Source: an uncultured Clostridia bacterium
Lineage (GTDB): Bacteria; Bacillota; Clostridia; Oscillospirales; CAG-272
Length of the DNA: 9,298 nucleotides
Assembly (NCBI GenBank): GCA_947624945.1
Contig: CANQMJ010000096.1
Span: 1 to 9,298, forward strand
Direction: 5' to 3'
A program made the translations under genes and the position numbers. A model generated the notes under the pieces. That model was not told the DNA's origin, ran no database searches, and worked only from the letters and a program-made list of their open reading frames with translations. Positions 6,382 to 9,298 of this stretch are shown in pieces. Within the stretch, counting starts at the first letter, position 1, and every line of letters starts with the position of its first letter.

Positions 6382-9069
6382 ATGGCAAAGCGTGAAAGCA
6401 TCGAGCGCGGCGAGCAGACCGAGATAGTCATAAAGCGTCTCGGCGTCGACGTTTCGTCGGGACTTGACGAGCGTGAGGCGAAGCGTCGTCTGCGCCGTGA
6501 CGGTGAGAACCGCATATTTGAGGAAAAGCGCTCCTCGGTCCTGCGTTACGCGGGATATTGCAGCTCGGACTTACTTTTGGTCCTGTTGCTTCTGACGTCG
6601 GTGACTGCCGCCGCGTTCGGTATAAAGACCGCGTACCGTGTGCTTTTGCCGATACTCATATTGAGCATAGTCATGCGCACGGCGGCGTATATAACGGCAA
6701 GACGAAGGCTCGAGGCGCTGTCGTCGGCGCAGACCGTTATGCCGAGCTCCGCCGTAGTGAGGGACGGTAAAGTCACGCGAGTCGACGCGAGGACGATAGT
6801 GCGCGGCGACGTCATAAAACTGGCGCCGGGCGATATCGTGCCCGCCGATTGCAGGATATACAGCGCCGCGGGGCTCGAGATATATGAGGAATCGGTGACC
6901 GGCGTGACGGGAAATGTCAGAAAGTCGGCGTCGGACGACATAACGAAGTCGCCTGTGTCGCGCAGCGATACGGTTTATGCGGGAAGCGTTGTGCTGTCGG
7001 GCTCTGCGACGGCTGTCGTGACAGAGACGGGCGCGGACACGCTCGCGGTGAGGACGAAGGGATATTTCAAGTCGACGCGCGGCGGCGTTTTAAAGCTGTC
7101 GCGGCTGCTCGAAAAATACAGCCGTGTATGGGGCGCGGTGATGACAGTCGTCGCGTTTGCCGTAACGGTCGTCGACATATTCTGGGGCAGACGCGAGCTG
7201 TACGATGTGTTTTTCATGGGTCTGTCGCTCGCGGTCGCGTCGATGTGCGAGTATTATTCGGCGCTCGGCGACATAGCGGCGGCGATGGGACTTTTCGCGC
7301 TCGGCAGTCGCGAGGGCGTGGCCGTCAGGGGAGTGAAGTCGATCGAAACGCTGTCGGAGCTCGACGTGATAATCACCGGAGCTGACGGCGTTGTGACGAG
7401 CGACGGCATGGAGAGTCAGGGGTGGTTCTTTGACGGCAAGGTCGGAGACGGCGACGTTCCGCCGGAGCTTTTGCGCCATGCGGCCATGGTGACCCGTGCG
7501 GGCGACGGAGAAAAGGATAAAAACAAGGACAGGCTGACGGGCGAGTGCGTCTCGTCGCTGTATGAATATATTGAGCTTACGGATGTCGTGACTATCTACG
7601 AGAACGGTGAGACGCCGGTGCTCGTCGGCGGTATCGCGGACGGGCTGCGGTTCGATACGCGGCTGCTCGATATAGGCGGCATATACATGTCGGTGTCGGG
7701 TGGAGATGCGGGAGCCGTGCTTGACGCGTGCTCGTATGTGTACGCGAACGGCGCAGACGCGACGATGTCGCAGTCGGCGCGCGAAGGTATAGCGAAGATG
7801 ATAGCGCACCACGAGCGCAGAGGCGCGACGTCGGTGGCGATAGCGCGCAAGCGCACGCCGTTCCATTCGATGGACAAGCTGCCGTTCGCGCAGGCGGATA
7901 TGACGCTGTACGGTGTTATATTTCTGTATCGTCCGCTGTCGAAGGATCTTGTCGAGACTGTTGCCGCGTGCCGCGACGCCGGTATACGCATAGTTATGAC
8001 GGGCAAGGGCGTCGAGTCGGCGAAGCTCGCGGACAGAGCGGGAATAATAAGCGGCAGGGAAGACATAGTGACCGGTCGCGAGTTTGCGTCCATGAGCGGC
8101 GGCGATGCGGCGCGATGCGCTTTAAATGCGCGTCTGCTCGTCGGATTCGATACGCGTCAGCTTTTGAAGTTTACGTCGATCTTGCGTGAGAGCGGCAAAA
8201 AAGCCGCGTATGCGGCGACGCTCGAGCGCGATATGAAAGATGAAATGGCGCTTTTGACGTCGGTCGGCGCGGGATTCGCGCTGTCGAGTGAAAACGCGAA
8301 TTCTGAGGGCGTCGTGCGCGGCATATCGCAGGCGATAAAGATGCGCGCCGACAACATCATTCCGCGCGCGGGAACGGGTAAAGACGGCGGAGGCGGGCTG
8401 TCCGCGATAGCGGCGAGCGTCGCTTACTCAAAGCGGATATACAGAAACATCTCAAATATAGCAGCATATCTTCTGACGTCGCAGGCGGCGCGAATTTTCT
8501 CTGTTTTATATACGGCGCTGTTCCATAAAAGCGCGCTCGTCGCCGAGCAGATACTTTTGTGGGGACTGATATTCGATTTCTTCGCGGTGCTCGTGCTCGC
8601 GCGCGAGCGTCCCGACGCACGCTCGCTTGCCGATGTACACGACGTATACGAACAGCTGTCGCATCCGCTGTCCAATCTCGGTCTGCCGCTATCGTACGGG
8701 CTGTTTTGGGCGACGATGACGATGCTCGCCCCGCACGCGTATGCGTCGGGATTTGACGTATACGGCGCGTCGGTCATATTCGTGTCGGTTCTGCTTTCGA
8801 TGATAGTCGTTTGCGGAGAGCACAGGGAAGAATATCCCGCTTTCTCGAAGAAGCGCTCGTTCAGTATGCCGTCGTTCGTGTTCGCATGCGCTGTCGCGGC
8901 GACGATATTGGCGATAACGGTAATGCCGTCGTTCGCGTCGGCTCTCGAGCTGACGCAGCCCGACCCGTACGCGCTGCTCGTGTCGCTCATACCGCCGGCA
9001 TCGCTTCTCGCGCTGTACGAATTGCCGAGATTTTTACATAGAAATAAACACTCCAAGGAGGACACTTAA
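6382..9069 (+). CDS. Degenerate P-type ATPase homologue (probable pseudo-ATPase, P2-like)
   Basis: An 895-residue membrane protein with the full P2-type ATPase layout but without its catalytic residues. In order: an N-terminal cation-ATPase domain (about 12-50); TM1-2 (62-80, 86-106); an actuator domain (120-225, with VRGDVIKLAPGD and VPAD); TM3 (about 248-266); TM4 (about 275-305); P and N domains (about 315-660); six C-terminal TM segments (about 690-712, 720-740, 765-785, 793-811, 830-852, 862-880). Substitutions, by eye: DKTGTLT becomes GADGVVT (333-339), so the phosphorylated Asp is Gly; TGE becomes TGV (173-175); KGA becomes GGD (440-442); DPPR becomes RPLS (517-520); TGD becomes TGK (540-542). 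In the hinge motif the first Asp survives (Asp617) but N-D becomes D-E. TM4 keeps Glu290 and TM6 keeps Asp732, while TM5 has Arg704. ATP-driven transport by the normal mechanism seems impossible. There are no stops or frameshifts, and codon use matches the neighbours. The ribosome binding site is weak, with a 6-base gap to clp, so translation is probably coupled. Confidence 0.85.
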   Translation: MAKRESIERGEQTEIVIKRLGVDVSSGLDEREAKRRLRRDGENRIFEEKRSSVLRYAGYCSSDLLLVLLLLTSVTAAAFGIKTAYRVLLPILILSIVMRTAAYITARRRLEALSSAQTVMPSSAVVRDGKVTRVDARTIVRGDVIKLAPGDIVPADCRIYSAAGLEIYEESVTGVTGNVRKSASDDITKSPVSRSDTVYAGSVVLSGSATAVVTETGADTLAVRTKGYFKSTRGGVLKLSRLLEKYSRVWGAVMTVVAFAVTVVDIFWGRRELYDVFFMGLSLAVASMCEYYSALGDIAAAMGLFALGSREGVAVRGVKSIETLSELDVIITGADGVVTSDGMESQGWFFDGKVGDGDVPPELLRHAAMVTRAGDGEKDKNKDRLTGECVSSLYEYIELTDVVTIYENGETPVLVGGIADGLRFDTRLLDIGGIYMSVSGGDAGAVLDACSYVYANGADATMSQSAREGIAKMIAHHERRGATSVAIARKRTPFHSMDKLPFAQADMTLYGVIFLYRPLSKDLVETVAACRDAGIRIVMTGKGVESAKLADRAGIISGREDIVTGREFASMSGGDAARCALNARLLVGFDTRQLLKFTSILRESGKKAAYAATLERDMKDEMALLTSVGAGFALSSENANSEGVVRGISQAIKMRADNIIPRAGTGKDGGGGLSAIAASVAYSKRIYRNISNIAAYLLTSQAARIFSVLYTALFHKSALVAEQILLWGLIFDFFAVLVLARERPDARSLADVHDVYEQLSHPLSNLGLPLSYGLFWATMTMLAPHAYASGFDVYGASVIFVSVLLSMIVVCGEHREEYPAFSKKRSFSMPSFVFACAVAATILAITVMPSFASALELTQPDPYALLVSLIPPASLLALYELPRFLHRNKHSKEDT
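9055..9061 (+). promoter_or_regulatory. Ribosome binding site of the mrp gene
   Basis: AAGGAGG lies within the last codons of the P-type ATPase homologue, 10 bases before the ATG at 9072. It fixes that start. Confidence 0.7.
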
Positions 9070-9071
9070 TA

Positions 9072-9298
9072 ATGGCAGAAAATTGTACGCATGACTGCTC
9101 GACGTGCGGCGTCGACTGTCCGTCGAGAAACGGCGGGGAGCCCGAGTCGCTTCTGCGTCCCGCAAACAAGGACAGCAAAATAGGCAAGGTGATAGCCGTC
9201 GTCTCCGGCAAGGGAGGCGTAGGCAAGAGCATGGTGACGTCGCTGCTCGCTCTGACGTGCAGGCGCAGAGGACTCGACGTCGCTGTCATGGACGCGGA
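9072..9298 (+). CDS. Mrp/NBP35-family P-loop ATPase, N-terminal part (3' truncated by window edge)
   Basis: The first 75 residues of an ATP-binding iron-sulfur cluster carrier/assembly protein (Mrp, NBP35, ApbC group); the gene runs off the window. The N-terminus holds four closely spaced cysteines, C5, C9, C12 and C16 (CTHDCSTCGVDC), a potential metal or Fe-S site. A linker follows, then the deviant Walker A motif GKGGVGKS (46-53) on strand VIAVVS. The first Lys (Lys47) is the signature lysine of the MinD/Mrp subgroup of P-loop ATPases. The sequence then continues as the expected helix and a strand ending in VMDA, at the position of the switch-I aspartate. In this family the protein binds Fe-S clusters and transfers them to apo-proteins in the cytoplasm. 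The ATG at 9072 starts 2 bases after the preceding stop and has a strong ribosome binding site, suggesting cotranscription with the P-type ATPase homologue. Confidence 0.93.
   Translation, partial: MAENCTHDCSTCGVDCPSRNGGEPESLLRPANKDSKIGKVIAVVSGKGGVGKSMVTSLLALTCRRRGLDVAVMDA

Noticed and set aside
6382..9069. Active cation-transporting ATPase (the call a similarity search would give)
   Set aside because: The overall homology is real, but the phosphorylation Asp, TGE Glu, KGA Lys and TGD Asp are all substituted, so an active pump call is not supported.
6382..9069. Pseudogene of a P-type ATPase
   Set aside because: There are no stops or frameshifts over 895 codons. Membrane segments and domain order are preserved and codon use equals that of the neighbours, which argues for a maintained protein.

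Overview
The window reads as ordinary chromosomal DNA of an anaerobic Clostridia-like Bacillota, probably a GC-rich gut-type lineage. This is inferred from the gene order ecfA2-ecfT-truA, a ClpE/ClpC-type unfoldase with a McsA-like zinc finger, a clostridial-type Mrp with a cysteine-rich N-terminus, and strong AGGAGG-type ribosome binding sites. The DNA is GC-rich and CpG-rich, yet ATA is the dominant isoleucine codon. No rRNA, tRNA, CRISPR array, insertion sequence or phage gene is visible. All genes lie on the + strand and no gene-free stretch exceeds about 60 bases.

Region 1 (1-1949) is the end of a housekeeping cluster. It holds the C-terminal part of the ECF transporter ATPase EcfA2, the ECF transmembrane subunit EcfT and the tRNA pseudouridine synthase TruA, joined by an 8-base overlap and then a 1-base gap. 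In many Bacillota this cluster follows the ribosomal protein operon and leads into rplM-rpsI. Here it ends at truA.

Region 2 (1946-9298) begins with a good sigma-A-like promoter whose -35 box overlaps the truA stop. It continues as a tightly packed run: a membrane-anchored beta-propeller-like protein (DUF5711-like), a CvpA-family membrane protein (ATGA overlap), a ClpE-like AAA+ unfoldase, an 895-residue P-type ATPase homologue, and the start of an Mrp/NBP35 P-loop ATPase that runs off the window. The spacings (4-base overlap, 34, 6 and 2 bases) suggest co-transcription, though I see no functional logic that ties all five genes together.

The most unusual item is the P-type ATPase homologue at 6382-9069. 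Its frame is intact, and the actuator, P, N and membrane regions can be aligned by eye to P2-type (SERCA-like) ATPases. However, the phosphorylated aspartate of DKTGTLT, the TGE glutamate, the KGA lysine, the DPPR aspartate and the TGD aspartate are all replaced. Acidic residues in TM4 and TM6 are kept, and TM5 carries an arginine where SERCA has a glutamate. It looks like a non-hydrolysing pseudo-P-type ATPase with an unknown role. All alignments were made by eye from memory of family motifs, with no database search.
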